This document shows, piece after piece, positions 18,297-28,593 of a stretch of 64,000 bases of DNA (position 1 is the first letter of the stretch; every line of letters starts with the position of its first letter). The DNA is from Sinorhizobium fredii USDA 257 (GTDB lineage Bacteria > Pseudomonadota > Alphaproteobacteria > Rhizobiales > Rhizobiaceae), in contig NC_018000.1 in assembly GCF_000265205.3 (NCBI RefSeq), positions 6,314,001 to 6,378,000 on the forward strand, given 5' to 3'. The notes beneath the pieces were generated by a model that saw only the letters and a program-made list of their open reading frames with translations, did not search any database and had not been told where the DNA came from. Position numbers and translations under genes: made by a program.

Positions 18297-19613
18297 CTAG
18301 GGTTGACGCAGTGGCCCGAAAGCGGCGCGCAGCTCGGCGGTGAACAGGCCCGGCTCTTCCCAGGCGGCGAAGTGGCCGCCCTTGTCCGCGCGGTTGTAGT
18401 AAAACAGGTTGCGGTAGGCCCGTTCCGCCCAGCTCTTCGGCGGCCTGTAAACCTCTCCCGGGAAAATCGTCACCGCCGCCGGGATCGCGATAGGGGCCAG
18501 ATTAATACTGCCGGCATTGTTCTCCCAGTAAATCCGGCCGCTCGAGGTCCCGGTGTTCGTCAGCCAGTAAAGCGTGATGTTGTCGAGGATCTCGTCACGG
18601 CTCAAGGCACGCTCCGGTTCGCCCCTGGTGAACACCCAGTCCGCGAGCTTGTCATAGAACCAAGCCGCCAGCCCAGCCGGCGAATCGGCGAGGCCATATC
18701 CGACGGTTTGCGGGCGCGTCCCCGTGATAGCCGCATAGCCGAATCCCGTCTTGAGAAACTCCCTAGTCTGGTCAAACACCGCCCGTTCCTCCGCGGTCAA
18801 ACTCGCCGGTGCAGCATCGCCGCTTCTCAACGCCCTGGCAATCTCCGGCGGGATAGTGGTCGCGCGCTCGATCCTGTTCACGTGGATGCCGAGCAGACCC
18901 GGAGGAGCATGGCGGCCCATGGCACCGGAAATGATGGCACCCTAGTCGCCGCCTTGGGACACATAACGCGCATATCCAAGCCGCTTCATCAGGATGTCCC
19001 AAGAGCGGGCGACGCGCTCCGGGCCCCAGCCGGTGCCTTTCGGCTTTTCCGAAAAGCCGAAGCCTGGGATGGACGGCAGTACGAGATGAAAGGCGTCCTT
19101 TTCTGTCCCGCCGTGCGCAGTCGGATCGGTCAAGGGGCCGATGACTTTCAGAAGCTCGAAGACCGAACCGGGCCAGCCGTGCGTCATGATGAGCGGCAAT
19201 GCGTTCGCATGAGGCGAGCGGACATGGATGAAGTGAATGTCCAAGCCGTCGATGTTCGTCAGGAACTGCGGCAAGGCATTCAGCTTCGCCTCTGCCTTGC
19301 GCCAGTCGTAGTCCGTTTCCCAGTAGCGCAGAAGCGCCTGAAGCTTTGCAAGCTGCACACCCTGAGATCGGTCATCGACCGTTTCCGGGTCGGGCCAGCG
19401 CGTCGCGGCAAGACGCTGGCGCAGATCGATGAGATCTGCCTCCGGGACGTCCACGCGGAACGGGCGAATGTCGCCGCCCTTGAAAGGCGTCCTGGCGTCT
19501 GCTTGGGCGACGGCCGTCGCAGGGCGAAGCGCCGCAAAGGCTGCCAGCGCGGCTCCTCCGCTGAGGAGCAGAGCCCGGCGCGACAGTGCGGACGCGGCGG
19601 CCTGTGCGGTCAT
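18297..19613 (-). pseudogene. Epoxide hydrolase (EHN type) with in-frame TAG stop
   Basis: One frame of 438 codons is interrupted by TAG at 18942-18944. Upstream lie a twin-arginine-like signal (SRRALLLSGGAALAAF), the EHN-type N-terminal domain (DLRQRLAATRWPDPETVDD), the MTHGWPGS oxyanion loop and SQGGD, where the Asp is the nucleophile. The next codon should be Trp of the GGDWG motif and is TAG instead of TGG. Downstream the same frame continues with lid and C-terminal parts (YWLTNTGTSSGRIYWEN, KGGHFAAWEEP with the catalytic His). The truncated product would lack His and be inactive. The conserved remainder suggests a recent change or a base-call error. Confidence 0.9.
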
Positions 19614-19658
19614 GTTGCGCTTCCTTCTATGTGGTTCTCAGCGTCGATGTCGAAACGT

Positions 19659-20060
19659 TCACTTGACCGGAACGACAAGCGGGGCGCCTTTCTCGACAAT
19701 GTATGTCGCAAGCTCCGATGCCTTGCCGCTGCCGACATTCTTCGCCACATGCGCCACTCCGGCCGGGATGAACAAAGCTTCGCCGGCATGAAGGACGGCC
19801 GGCGCTCTACCCTCGAGCTGATATTCCAGCGAACCTTCGAGGACATAGGCCACCTCCTCGCCCGGATGAGAGTGCCTGATGGAGACGGCGCCGGGTTCGA
19901 AATCGACCCGCACCTGGACCGCCTCGCGGCCCGGCGTGCCGAGGTCGTTCTGCAGGAGATCGGTACGCTGAATTCCCGCTTGCTGCGCCTTGGCCGCGTG
20001 CAGCGTCAATCCGCTTCCGACGATCAGCAAGGCAGCCGCCATGATCCGAGACGTTTTCAT
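19659..20060 (-). CDS. Exported cupin-domain protein
   Basis: The 133-residue protein starts with a signal peptide (MKTSRIMAAALLIVGSGLTL, cleavage near AKA-QQ). A single cupin_2 barrel follows, with metal-binding motif 1 SIRHSHPGEEVAYVLEGSLE and motif 2 PAGVAHVAKN. Small periplasmic cupins often bind a divalent metal and may act as dioxygenases or sensors; nothing more specific can be said. It lies 45 bases upstream of the broken epoxide hydrolase on the same strand, so they were likely one operon. Confidence 0.9.
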   Translation of the reverse strand: MKTSRIMAAALLIVGSGLTLHAAKAQQAGIQRTDLLQNDLGTPGREAVQVRVDFEPGAVSIRHSHPGEEVAYVLEGSLEYQLEGRAPAVLHAGEALFIPAGVAHVAKNVGSGKASELATYIVEKGAPLVVPVK

Positions 20061-20377
20061 GTAGTCATCCTTTCAAGCATTTGTTTTTCGAAGCACCGCC
20101 ATTTGAACGCCTATGTGTATTGACGATGTGTTCGCCGGGCCGGACTTTTGTAACGGCATGTGTCGGCGGTTCAGCGCCACGTAAGGGCGCAGATCCCTAC
20201 CAATGACGGCCGATGGGGGGGAGGCGTGCGGACTCCCTCTCGAGCGAGCCGGGGCGGCAAGCGCGAAGTCGATAACGGAATTGGCTCGTGGTCAGCCGCC
20301 TCGCGCTGCAGTGATCCGCAATGGTCGAAACCGGTATTTTGCTCCGGCACTAAGCGTCAGATTTTCATGTCTGCCGC
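20061..20377. other. Intergenic region, no clear gene
   Basis: These 317 bases contain the promoter region of the cupin gene and the 3' flank of the MFS gene. Short frames exist but none has a family-like sequence or a ribosome-binding site. No hairpin followed by a T-run was seen. Confidence 0.5.
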
Positions 20378-22006
20378 TCAATGCATCTCGGCCGGCTGCT
20401 TGTAGCGCTCGTAATGGCCGGGAACGATCGTCTGGCGCTCGATCAGCCGGTGGACGCGGGGCGGCTCAGTGCCGCGGTGGAGCGCCGTCAGCTTGTCGCC
20501 GACAGCGGCGTCGGCCTGGGTGCGCCGCTGGTTGTGGCGGACATATTCGACCCAGGTCGGCACGTGGTAGGTCTCGGTCCAAATGATCGGGTTTTCGAGG
20601 TCGCGCATCAGCGCCCAATGGCCGGCCCCGTCGCGGATTCGGATGCGCCGCCGCTCTGCCATTGTCGTCAGGAATTCGGGGATGTCCGGCTCGTCGATCT
20701 CGTAGTCGATCATCACGACGATCGGACCGCTGCGGGGCTTCAGGTCGAGGGCGAGCAGCGGTTCGTTGAAGCGGTTGAGCGGGTCGAGATTCAGCGACGT
20801 GAACTCCGGCAGCGCGAAACGCAGGCCGATGGCAATGCCGGCCAGCATGAGAAGACAGGAGCCGATGAGCGCATTCGAGGCGCCGTATTCTTCGGCAGCG
20901 GCGCCCCACAGCCAGCTGCCGCCGGCAATGCCGCCGAAGGTCGTTGTTTGATAGAGGGAGAGCGCGCGGCCAACCACCCATCGTGGCGTCGAGAGTTGTA
21001 CCGTGGTGTTGAACAGCGACAGAGCCAGCACCCAAGAGGCGCCGGAGACAAGTAGCACGAGCGACGTGAGCCAGGCCGCAGTGCTGAGCGCGGTGACGAT
21101 CGCGCTTGTAGCGAAGCCGGCAAAGGCGCAGCGCACGATCGTCTCGCTCGACAGGAGCTCCCGGAGCTTGGCGCTGAGCAGGGCGCCGCCGATGGCGCCG
21201 AGGCCGAAGGCGCCGAGCATCACGCCGTAGGTGAGCGGCCCGCCGCCGACGAGGTCGCGGGCGACGAGCGGCAGGAGCGCGAGGATCGCGCTTGCCGAAA
21301 GGCCGAAGGCGAAGCCACGCAGGAGCACCTTGCCGATATTGGGCGACATCGCCACATAGCGAAGGCCGGCCGAAACCGCCCGGCCGAGTCTCTCGCGCGG
21401 CAGCGCGCTTTGGGGCACGCTCGGCCGCCAGCGGGAAAGCGCGAAGAGGATCGCGAAATAGCTGAGCGTGTTGGCCGCGAAGGCCGCTGCCGCCCCGGCA
21501 GCGGCGACGATGGCGCCGCCGATCGCCGGGCCGACGCTGCGGGTGATGTTGAAGCCCATGCTGTTCAGCGCGACCGCCGCCGGAAGGTCGTCGCGCGGCA
21601 CCATGTCGCCGACCGAAGCCTGCCAGGACGGATTGTTGAGCGCCGTGCCGCAGCCGATCAGGAAGGTGAAGAGCAGCAAGAGCCACGGCGTGATCAGCCC
21701 GTAATAGGCACAGATCGTCAGGAGCGCCGAAACGGCAAGCATGAAGGTCTGCGCGACCAGCATGATCCGCCGTCGGTCGAAATTGTCGGCGAGCGCGCCG
21801 GAGACCAGCGAAAAGAGCATGATCGGCAGCGAGATCGAGGCCTGCACCAGCGCCACCATGTTCACCGATTGGGAGATGGACGTCATCAGCCAGGCGGCAC
21901 CCACCGCCTGGATCAGTCCGCCGAAATTGGAAGCGAGGCTGGCGATCCAGATGATCCGGAAGGTGTCGTGCCGGAAGGGGGCCAGCGGCGATATGCGGTT
22001 CGTCAC
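20378..22006 (-). CDS. MFS transporter with C-terminal ABM-like domain (MFS_3 type)
   Basis: The 542-residue protein begins with GTG (RISPLAPFRHDTFRIIW) and has about twelve TM segments over residues 15-400, with the MFS A-motif variant SGALADNFDRRRIM near 70. The last 130 residues form a soluble ferredoxin-like domain (IDYEIDEPDIPEFLTTMAER, then RRIRIRDGAGHWALMRD) seen in the enterobactin-exporter-like MFS_3 family. Members are proposed drug or siderophore exporters; the substrate is unknown. It is divergent from the rimP operon with a 256-base gap. Confidence 0.92.
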   Translation of the reverse strand: MTNRISPLAPFRHDTFRIIWIASLASNFGGLIQAVGAAWLMTSISQSVNMVALVQASISLPIMLFSLVSGALADNFDRRRIMLVAQTFMLAVSALLTICAYYGLITPWLLLLFTFLIGCGTALNNPSWQASVGDMVPRDDLPAAVALNSMGFNITRSVGPAIGGAIVAAAGAAAAFAANTLSYFAILFALSRWRPSVPQSALPRERLGRAVSAGLRYVAMSPNIGKVLLRGFAFGLSASAILALLPLVARDLVGGGPLTYGVMLGAFGLGAIGGALLSAKLRELLSSETIVRCAFAGFATSAIVTALSTAAWLTSLVLLVSGASWVLALSLFNTTVQLSTPRWVVGRALSLYQTTTFGGIAGGSWLWGAAAEEYGASNALIGSCLLMLAGIAIGLRFALPEFTSLNLDPLNRFNEPLLALDLKPRSGPIVVMIDYEIDEPDIPEFLTTMAERRRIRIRDGAGHWALMRDLENPIIWTETYHVPTWVEYVRHNQRRTQADAAVGDKLTALHRGTEPPRVHRLIERQTIVPGHYERYKQPAEMH

Positions 22007-22173
22007 CTCGTGTCTCTCTCCTTGCCCGTGTGCTCGTCTGGGCTTCGTTTATAAACCTCGAAATATGGCACGCCAGCCGCTTAAACTTGCCATTGGCCAA
22101 GCTTTATCGCGATTTGTGTCGTTTGCCGGCCAGACCTGCCGCAAGCCTTGCAATTCTCGGCGATGGAGCGTAT

Positions 22174-22203
22174 ATGAGCCTCAAATTCTTGATCGGTAGA
22201 TGA
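22174..22203 (+). CDS. Putative 9-residue leader peptide upstream of rimP
   Basis: ATG at 22174 opens a frame encoding MSLKFLIGR, ending with TGA at 22201-22203. A GGAG ribosome-binding site at 22165-22168 lies 5 bases ahead. The stop codon abuts the base of the hairpin at 22203-22230. This geometry fits translation-coupled attenuation, but no experimental support is known to me. Confidence 0.35.
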   Translation: MSLKFLIGR

Positions 22204-22236
22204 AGAGTGGGCCCGACAGGACCCGCTCTTTTTATT
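22203..22236 (+). terminator. Attenuator-like intrinsic terminator in the rimP leader
   Basis: Arms 22203-22214 and 22219-22230 pair over eleven positions with one mismatch and one G-U, around a GACA loop, followed by TTTATT. It lies 26 bases upstream of the rimP start, inside the transcribed leader, not at a gene end: the upstream gene is divergent. A rho-independent rimP leader attenuator has been described for gammaproteobacteria (Rfam 'rimP leader', as I recall), so this may be an alphaproteobacterial counterpart. Confidence 0.65.
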
Positions 22237-22262
22237 AGCCGGTCCGATGAGGAGATGATCGT

Positions 22263-22880
22263 TTGTCCGATCCGACAACGGCTGAAACTGCAAATGAACC
22301 GCGGCTGATCACCGAGACCGGCCTCGACCGGCGCATTGCCGACATCATCGAACCAGTGCTGGTGCAGATGGGTTTCCGTCTGGTGCGTGTGCGCATGTCC
22401 GGCCAGAACGGTCTGACGCTGCAGGTCATGACCGAGCGCAACGACGGCACCATGACCGTCGAGGATTGCGAGGACGTCTCCAAGGCCATTTCCCCGGTTC
22501 TCGATGTGGAAGATCCGATCGACAAGGCGTATCATCTCGAAGTGTCGTCGCCGGGTATCGATCGCCCGATGGTGCGCAAGTCCGATTTCGTCCGCTGGCA
22601 GGGCCATCTGATGAAATGCGAGACTTCGATCATGGTCGACGGGCGCAAGCGCTTCCGCGGCAAGATCGTGTCGGTGGACGAGGAGGATTTCCGACTTGAG
22701 CGCGACCAGCCCGCCTATGGCGAAGAGGCCGTCGTTGCCATCCCGTTCACCGCCCTTTCGGAAGCACGGCTGATCCTGACCGACGACCTGATCCGCGACG
22801 CGCTGGCGGCCGACAAGAAGGCGAAGGCGGCGCGCGCCGCCAACGAAAACTTCGAAGACGAAGATCAAGATATCGAATGA
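22263..22880 (+). CDS. rimP: Ribosome maturation factor RimP
   Basis: RimP binds the 30S head during assembly. The 205-residue product has the N-terminal domain ([25 protein letters not shown], here split as [10 protein letters not shown] and [10 protein letters not shown]), the [20 protein letters not shown] motif, and an SH3-like C-terminal domain ending in an acidic tail. The start is TTG at 22263, after GAGGAG at 22248-22253; no ATG gives a family-like N-terminus. It heads the rimP-nusA-ylxR-infB operon, an order conserved in many bacteria. Confidence 0.96.
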   Translation: MSDPTTAETANEPRLITETGLDRRIADIIEPVLVQMGFRLVRVRMSGQNGLTLQVMTERNDGTMTVEDCEDVSKAISPVLDVEDPIDKAYHLEVSSPGIDRPMVRKSDFVRWQGHLMKCETSIMVDGRKRFRGKIVSVDEEDFRLERDQPAYGEEAVVAIPFTALSEARLILTDDLIRDALAADKKAKAARAANENFEDEDQDIE

Positions 22881-22926
22881 GGCAGGGCGCGCTTTTGAGG
22901 CCCCTGTAACCAGACGGAGACAAGAC

Positions 22927-24537
22927 ATGGCAGTCAGTGCTAACCGGCTCGAGCTTCTGCAGATCGCGGACGCTGTGGCGCGCGAAAAGGTGATCGACCG
23001 CGAGATCGTTCTGGCCGCGATGGCAGACGCGATCCAGAAGGCGGCCCGCTCGCGCTACGGTTCGGAATCGAACATCCGGGCGGACATCAATTCCAAGACC
23101 GGTGAAATCCGTCTCCAACGTCTTCTCGAGGTCGTCGAGAAAGCCGAGGACTACTCGACGCAGATCCCGCTCGAGCTCGCCCGCGACCGCAACCCGGACG
23201 CCAAGCTCGGCGATTTCATTGCCGATCCGCTGCCGCCGATGGATTTTGGCCGCATCGCGGCGCAATCCGCCAAGCAGGTGATCGTGCAGAAGGTTCGCGA
23301 AGCCGAGCGCGACCGCCAGTTTGATGAATTCAAGGATCGAGTCGGCGAGATCGTCAACGGCACCGTCAAGCGCGTCGAATACGGCAATGTCATCGTCGAT
23401 CTCGGTCGTGGCGAAGGCATCATCCGCCGCGACGAGATGATCCCGCGCGAAAACATGCGCTACGGCGACCGCGTCCGTTCCTTCGTCTACGACGTGCGCC
23501 GCGAGCAGCGCGGCCCGCAGATTTTCCTGTCGCGCACCCATCCGCAGTTCATGGTGAAGCTCTTCACCATGGAAGTGCCGGAAATCTATGACGGCATCAT
23601 CCAGATCAAGTCCGTCGCCCGTGATCCGGGCTCGCGCGCCAAGATCGCCGTCGTCTCGAACGATTCCTCGATCGACCCGGTCGGCGCCTGCGTCGGTATG
23701 CGCGGCTCGCGCGTCCAGGCGGTGGTCGGCGAGCTTCAGGGCGAGAAGATCGATATCATCCCGTGGTCGCCGGATCCGGCCTCCTTCATCGTCAATGCCC
23801 TGCAGCCCGCTGAAGTGACCAAGGTCGTTCTCGACGAGGACGCCGAGCGCATCGAGGTCGTCGTGCCGGACGAGCAGCTGTCGCTGGCGATCGGCCGCCG
23901 CGGCCAGAACGTTCGCCTCGCTTCGCAGCTCACCGGCTGGGACATCGACATCCTCACCGAGCAGGAGGAGAGCGAGCGCCGCCAGAAGGAATTCAACGAG
24001 CGCACCCAGCTCTTCATGGACGCGCTCGACGTCGACGAGATGGTCGGCCAGGTGCTCGCTTCCGAGGGCTTCGCCCAGGTCGAAGAGCTTGCCTATGTCG
24101 ATCTCGACGAGATTTCCTCGATCGAAGGCTTCGACGAGGAAACCGCGACGGAAATCCAGACGCGCGCCCGCGAATATCTGGACAAGATCGAGGCCGAAAT
24201 GGACGCCAAGCGCACGGAGCTTGGCGTCTCCGACGAGCTGCGCCAGATCGACGGGCTGACCAGCCAGATGCTGGTCGCCCTCGGTGAGGAAGGCATCAAG
24301 TCGATGGAGGATTTCGCCGGCTGCGCCGCCGACGACCTCGTCGGCTGGACCGAGCGCAAGGACGGCGAGACCAAGCGTTTCGAGGGCCTCTTCTCGAAGT
24401 TCGAGGTCAGCCGCGAAGAAGCGGAGGCCATGATCGTCCAGGCGCGCCTGGCGGCTGGCTGGATCACCGAGGAAGACCTCGCGGCCGATCAGGACGAGCC
24501 GATCGAAGTCGCCGAAGGCTCGGAGCAGGATGCCTGA
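22927..24537 (+). CDS. nusA: Transcription termination/antitermination factor NusA
   Basis: NusA binds RNA polymerase and modulates pausing, termination and rRNA antitermination. The 536 residues show the N-terminal polymerase-binding domain ([17 protein letters not shown]), an S1 domain near 135-200 ([20 protein letters not shown]), KH1 and KH2 ([30 protein letters not shown]) and two C-terminal helix-hairpin-helix repeats ([17 protein letters not shown] and [17 protein letters not shown]). Length and order match alphaproteobacterial NusA. It follows rimP by 46 bases. Confidence 0.98.
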   Translation: MAVSANRLELLQIADAVAREKVIDREIVLAAMADAIQKAARSRYGSESNIRADINSKTGEIRLQRLLEVVEKAEDYSTQIPLELARDRNPDAKLGDFIADPLPPMDFGRIAAQSAKQVIVQKVREAERDRQFDEFKDRVGEIVNGTVKRVEYGNVIVDLGRGEGIIRRDEMIPRENMRYGDRVRSFVYDVRREQRGPQIFLSRTHPQFMVKLFTMEVPEIYDGIIQIKSVARDPGSRAKIAVVSNDSSIDPVGACVGMRGSRVQAVVGELQGEKIDIIPWSPDPASFIVNALQPAEVTKVVLDEDAERIEVVVPDEQLSLAIGRRGQNVRLASQLTGWDIDILTEQEESERRQKEFNERTQLFMDALDVDEMVGQVLASEGFAQVEELAYVDLDEISSIEGFDEETATEIQTRAREYLDKIEAEMDAKRTELGVSDELRQIDGLTSQMLVALGEEGIKSMEDFAGCAADDLVGWTERKDGETKRFEGLFSKFEVSREEAEAMIVQARLAAGWITEEDLAADQDEPIEVAEGSEQDA

Positions 24538-24543
24538 TCCAAG

Positions 24544-25227
24544 ATGACAGCCGCCACCGAAACCTTGCCTTCGGACAATGGCCCGAAGGACCGAAGCGGC
24601 AGCAGCCGGACCTGCATCGTCACGCGCGAGAGCGGGTCGCCGGATGAGTTGATCCGCTTCGTGGCCGGACCGGACGGGCGTGTCGTGCCCGACCTGAAGC
24701 GGCAGCTTCCAGGACGCGGCTGCTGGGTGAAGGCGGAGCGGTGCTTGGTCGAGAAGGCAGTGTCGAAGAAGCTCTTCGCCCGCGCCCTTCGCGCCGAGGT
24801 GAAGGCCGAGGCGGGGCTGGCAGACGAGGTCGACAGGCTGCTTGTCGAGCAGCTTGCCGGAATGATGAACATGGCGCGCAAGGCCGCCCAGTTCGTCTCC
24901 GGAGCCACGAAGACGGAGCAAGCGGTGCGCGGACTGGCGGCGCTCGGCGTTTTCCACGCGATCGACGCGGCCGCCGACGGCGTCCGCAAGATCGACCAGG
25001 CCCGCAAGGCGATGAGCTTCGTCGCCGACGAAACGGAAATACCTGCGTTCCGCCCATTTGCGGCAGCGGAAATGGAGGGGCTTTTGGGAAGTAATGCTTT
25101 TATCCATGCCGCAGCGCTTGCAGGGCAGGCGGGTGAGGGTGTAGTGAAGCGCGCAATCATGCTCGAAAAGTACCGAGGATCTGTCCCGGTCCGGGCCGAA
25201 GGCGGCGCTGATAAGCCACGGCAATGA
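24544..25227 (+). CDS. RNA-binding protein: YlxR (DUF448) fused to an L7Ae-like domain
   Basis: The 227-residue protein has an N-terminal YlxR domain (SRTCIVTRESGSPDELIRF, then LPGRGCWV; the usual GRGAY/W signature) and a C-terminal L30e/L7Ae-like domain (GMMNMARKAAQFVSGATKTE). In many Firmicutes these two are separate genes (ylxR, ylxQ) between nusA and infB; here they are one polypeptide. Both bind structured RNA, possibly tRNA or rRNA. The start is 6 bases after the nusA stop, so it is tightly coupled. The molecular role is not settled. Confidence 0.93.
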   Translation: MTAATETLPSDNGPKDRSGSSRTCIVTRESGSPDELIRFVAGPDGRVVPDLKRQLPGRGCWVKAERCLVEKAVSKKLFARALRAEVKAEAGLADEVDRLLVEQLAGMMNMARKAAQFVSGATKTEQAVRGLAALGVFHAIDAAADGVRKIDQARKAMSFVADETEIPAFRPFAAAEMEGLLGSNAFIHAAALAGQAGEGVVKRAIMLEKYRGSVPVRAEGGADKPRQ

Positions 25228-25332
25228 CACGCGTCACCGGCAAAGGCCGGCATCGCGAGCGCTGTTTGAGACAAATTGGAAGACGGGGTCAGATGTTACG
25301 CATCCGGCCTTGATCGCTAGGAACGGAACGGA

Positions 25333-28005
25333 ATGACCGACAACAAAGACGACAAGACACTCAGCGTAGCGGGCAAGAAGACGCTGTCCCTGAAGCCCTC
25401 CGGGGTGACGCAGGGAACCGTGCGCCAGGATATGGGCCGCGGTCGCACGAAGGCGGTCGTGGTCGAAACCAAGAAGACACGCGGCCTGACGCGGCACAAG
25501 GACGAGCGTCCGGTCGCGCCGGTGAGCGCTGCGCCCGTGGCTCGACCGGCCGAGCCGCGTCCCGTCCAGCCGCATCCGGCCGGCCGCCCGGCCCCTCAGC
25601 CGCAGCCCCATCAGCCGCGCGCGGAGCAGAACCGTCCTCGCATCGGTGTCGTGCTGAACGACCTCTCGGCCGGCGAGATGGAAGCCCGCCGTCGTGCGCT
25701 CGCGGAAGCCCAGGTCCGCGATGCGGAGGAGGCCAAGCGCCGCGTCGAAGAGGAAGCGCGCCGCCGTGTGGAGGAAGAAGCGCGCCTCGCACGCGAGAAG
25801 GAAGAGGCCGCTCGCCGCGCCGCCGAGGAGGCTGTTCGCCCGGCCGCCGTCGAAGCGGAGAGAGTCGAAGAGACGGTCGAGGCGGAGCGCCCGGTTGTTG
25901 CCGAGCGCCGTACCGAGGTGCGGCCACAGCCCGTCCGCCCGGCGCCCTCCACGCCGCCCCAGACCCCTGCGGCGGCTCCCGCCGCACTGCGCGGCCGCCG
26001 CGGCAACGAGGAAGAGGAAGAGCGCCCACGTGGCGGAGCCGGTCCGGTCCGTGGCAAGGTGACACGTCCCGAGCCGGCAAAGCCTGCCCCCCGCGCCAAG
26101 GGCGACGAGGGCCGTCGCCAGGGCAAGCTGACGCTGACCGCGGCCGTCGACGAAGACGGTAGCCAGCGCGGCCGTTCGCTTTCGGCCATGCGCCGCCGCC
26201 AGGAGAAATTCAGACGCAGCCAGATGCAGGAGACGCGCGAAAAGATTTCGCGCGAGGTCGTCCTGCCGGAGACCATCACGATTCAGGAACTGTCGCAGCG
26301 CATGTCGGAGCGCGCCGTCGACGTCATCAAGTTCCTGATGAAGGAAGGCCAGATGATGAAGCCTGGCGACCTCATCGATGCGGATCTCGCCGAGCTCATC
26401 GCCGGCGAGTTCGGCCACACGGTCAAGCGCGTGTCCGAATCGGACGTCGAGGAGGGCATCTTTAACGTCGCCGATATGGAGGAGACCATGGTTTCCCGTC
26501 CGCCGATCGTGACGATCATGGGCCACGTCGATCACGGCAAGACGTCGCTGCTCGATGCGATCCGGCATGCCAATGTGGTCGCCGGCGAAGCAGGCGGCAT
26601 CACCCAGCACATCGGCGCCTACCAGGTCGAGCAGAACGGACAGAAGATCACCTTCATCGACACCCCCGGCCACGCCGCCTTCACGGCCATGCGTGCCCGC
26701 GGCGCCCAGGCGACGGACATTGCCGTCCTGGTCGTCGCGGCCGATGACAGCGTGATGCCGCAGACGATCGAATCGATCAACCACGCCAAGGCGGCCAACG
26801 TGCCGATCATCGTGGCGATCAACAAGATCGACAAGCCGACGGCGAACCCGCAAAAGGTCCGCACCGAGCTGCTGCAGCACGAGGTCTTCGTCGAATCGAT
26901 GGGTGGTGAGGTGCTCGACGTCGAGGTTTCGGCGAAGAACCAGACCAATCTCGACAAGCTGCTCGAAGCGATCCTGCTGCAGGCCGAAATTCTCGATCTC
27001 AAGGCCAATCCGAACCGGACGGCCGAGGGTACGGTGGTGGAAGCCGAGCTCGACCGCGGCCGCGGTGCCGTTGCCACGATTCTCGTCCAGAAGGGAACGC
27101 TGACGCCCGGCCAGATCATCGTCGCCGGCGATCAGTGGGGCCGTGTGCGCGCGCTGGTCAACGACAAGGGCGAACACGTCAAGGAAGCCGGCCCGTCCAT
27201 GCCGGTCGAGGTCCTCGGCCTTTCCGGCACGCCGGCGGCCGGCGACAAGTTCGCAGTCGTCGAGAACGAAAGCCGTGCGCGCGAGATTTCCGAATATCGT
27301 CAGCGGCTTGCCCGCGAGAAGATGGTTGCCCGTCAGTCCGGCTCGCGCGGTTCGCTCGAGCAGATGATGAGCCAGCTCCAGGCCTCCGGCCTGAAGGAGT
27401 TCCCGCTGGTCATCAAGGGCGACGTGCAGGGCTCGATCGAAGCAATCGCCGGTGCCCTGGACAAGCTCGGAACGGACGAAGTGCGGGCGCGCATCGTGCA
27501 TTCGGGTGCAGGTGGCATCACCGAGTCGGATATCTCGCTCGCCGAAGCATCGAATGCCGCGATCATCGGCTTCAATGTCCGCGCCAACAAGCAGGCGCGC
27601 GACGCGGCCGAACGGTCCGGTATCGAGATCCGCTACTACAACATCATCTACGATCTGGTGGATGACGTGAAGGCGGCAATGTCCGGCCTGCTTTCGCCGG
27701 AACGACGCGAGACCTTCCTCGGCAATGCCGAGATCCTGGAAGTGTTCAACATCACCAAGGTCGGCAAGGTCGCGGGCTGCCGCGTCACCGAAGGCAAGGT
27801 CGAGCGTGGTGTCGGTGTCCGCCTGGTGCGCGACAACGTCGTCATCCACGAGGGCAAGCTCAAGACGCTCAAGCGCTTCAAGGACGAAGTGTCCGAAGTC
27901 CAGTCCGGCCAGGAATGCGGCATGGCCTTCGAGAACTACGAAGACATCCGCGCCGGCGACACGATCGAGTGCTTCCGCGTCGAACACATCACGCGGACGC
28001 TCTAA
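25333..28005 (+). CDS. infB: Translation initiation factor IF-2
   Basis: IF-2 is the GTPase that places fMet-tRNA on the 30S subunit and promotes subunit joining. The 890 residues start with a long charged, low-complexity arm (about 1-310, rich in [15 protein letters not shown] coiled coil and Pro/Ala). Next come the IF2_N module ([20 protein letters not shown]), the G domain with GHVDHGKT (397-404), DTPGHAAFT and NKID, then domains II-IV. Length is normal for alphaproteobacteria. It ends the first transcription unit: a strong terminator follows at 28029. Confidence 0.98.
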   Translation: MTDNKDDKTLSVAGKKTLSLKPSGVTQGTVRQDMGRGRTKAVVVETKKTRGLTRHKDERPVAPVSAAPVARPAEPRPVQPHPAGRPAPQPQPHQPRAEQNRPRIGVVLNDLSAGEMEARRRALAEAQVRDAEEAKRRVEEEARRRVEEEARLAREKEEAARRAAEEAVRPAAVEAERVEETVEAERPVVAERRTEVRPQPVRPAPSTPPQTPAAAPAALRGRRGNEEEEERPRGGAGPVRGKVTRPEPAKPAPRAKGDEGRRQGKLTLTAAVDEDGSQRGRSLSAMRRRQEKFRRSQMQETREKISREVVLPETITIQELSQRMSERAVDVIKFLMKEGQMMKPGDLIDADLAELIAGEFGHTVKRVSESDVEEGIFNVADMEETMVSRPPIVTIMGHVDHGKTSLLDAIRHANVVAGEAGGITQHIGAYQVEQNGQKITFIDTPGHAAFTAMRARGAQATDIAVLVVAADDSVMPQTIESINHAKAANVPIIVAINKIDKPTANPQKVRTELLQHEVFVESMGGEVLDVEVSAKNQTNLDKLLEAILLQAEILDLKANPNRTAEGTVVEAELDRGRGAVATILVQKGTLTPGQIIVAGDQWGRVRALVNDKGEHVKEAGPSMPVEVLGLSGTPAAGDKFAVVENESRAREISEYRQRLAREKMVARQSGSRGSLEQMMSQLQASGLKEFPLVIKGDVQGSIEAIAGALDKLGTDEVRARIVHSGAGGITESDISLAEASNAAIIGFNVRANKQARDAAERSGIEIRYYNIIYDLVDDVKAAMSGLLSPERRETFLGNAEILEVFNITKVGKVAGCRVTEGKVERGVGVRLVRDNVVIHEGKLKTLKRFKDEVSEVQSGQECGMAFENYEDIRAGDTIECFRVEHITRTL

Positions 28006-28028
28006 GTCGATCCGGCAACAGATTGTGC

Positions 28029-28059
28029 GAGCGCCGGATCATTTCCGGCGCTCCTTTTT
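28029..28059 (+). terminator. Rho-independent terminator after infB
   Basis: GAGCGCCGG (28029-28037) pairs perfectly with CCGGCGCTC (28045-28053) around a 7-base loop, followed by CTTTTT. It separates infB from rbfA-truB, so the latter two are likely read through or have their own promoter in 28060-28180. Confidence 0.85.
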
Positions 28060-28180
28060 ATTGCGGGGCAATGGGAGGTGTTGGCGGTGTTCCGCCTGCA
28101 TCCGGCCCGCTTCTATCGAACCGATCGCGTCTCGAATTGAAGTCACTACGACCGCAATCTCGTGATCCAGGATAAACACG

Positions 28181-28588
28181 ATGACCAGATCCACATCCTC
28201 CGCTCCGTCCCAGCGCATGCTGCGCGTCGGCGAACAGGTGCGCGCCGCGATCACCCAGGTCCTGCAGCGCGGCGAAGTGCGCGACCCGCTGATCGAGAAG
28301 ACGGTGGTTTCGATTTCCGAAGTGCGCATGTCGCCCGATCTGAAGATCGCCACCGCCTATGTGACGCCGCTTGGGGTCGCCGATCATGCGGCGATCATCG
28401 AGGCGCTGAACAAGCATGCGAAATTCATCCGCGGCCGCCTCGGGCCGCAGCTCCGGCAGATGAAGTACATGCCGGACGTTCGCTTCCGGGATGACACCAG
28501 CTTTGACAATTACCAGAAGATCGACGCGCTGCTGCGCTCGCCGGAAGTCAGCCGTGACCTCGATCCCGACACCGACGACGAAGAATAA
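28181..28588 (+). CDS. rbfA: 30S ribosome-binding factor RbfA
   Basis: RbfA is a cold-shock KH-like assembly factor that binds near 16S helix 1 during late 30S maturation. The 135 residues contain [19 protein letters not shown], the kinked-helix AxG-type region near [19 protein letters not shown], and [20 protein letters not shown], all typical. It ends in an acidic DPDTDDEE tail. The next gene, truB, starts 5 bases after the stop. Confidence 0.96.
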   Translation: MTRSTSSAPSQRMLRVGEQVRAAITQVLQRGEVRDPLIEKTVVSISEVRMSPDLKIATAYVTPLGVADHAAIIEALNKHAKFIRGRLGPQLRQMKYMPDVRFRDDTSFDNYQKIDALLRSPEVSRDLDPDTDDEE

Positions 28589-28593
28589 GAACC

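Noticed and set aside
25234..27987. 917-residue open frame antisense to infB
   Set aside because: It is a GC-bias shadow of infB; its sequence is low complexity, repeats His/Asp/Leu patterns and has no ribosome-binding site. The same holds for long antisense frames over dnaX, nusA, pnp, aroA, rpsA and the MFS gene at 20378.
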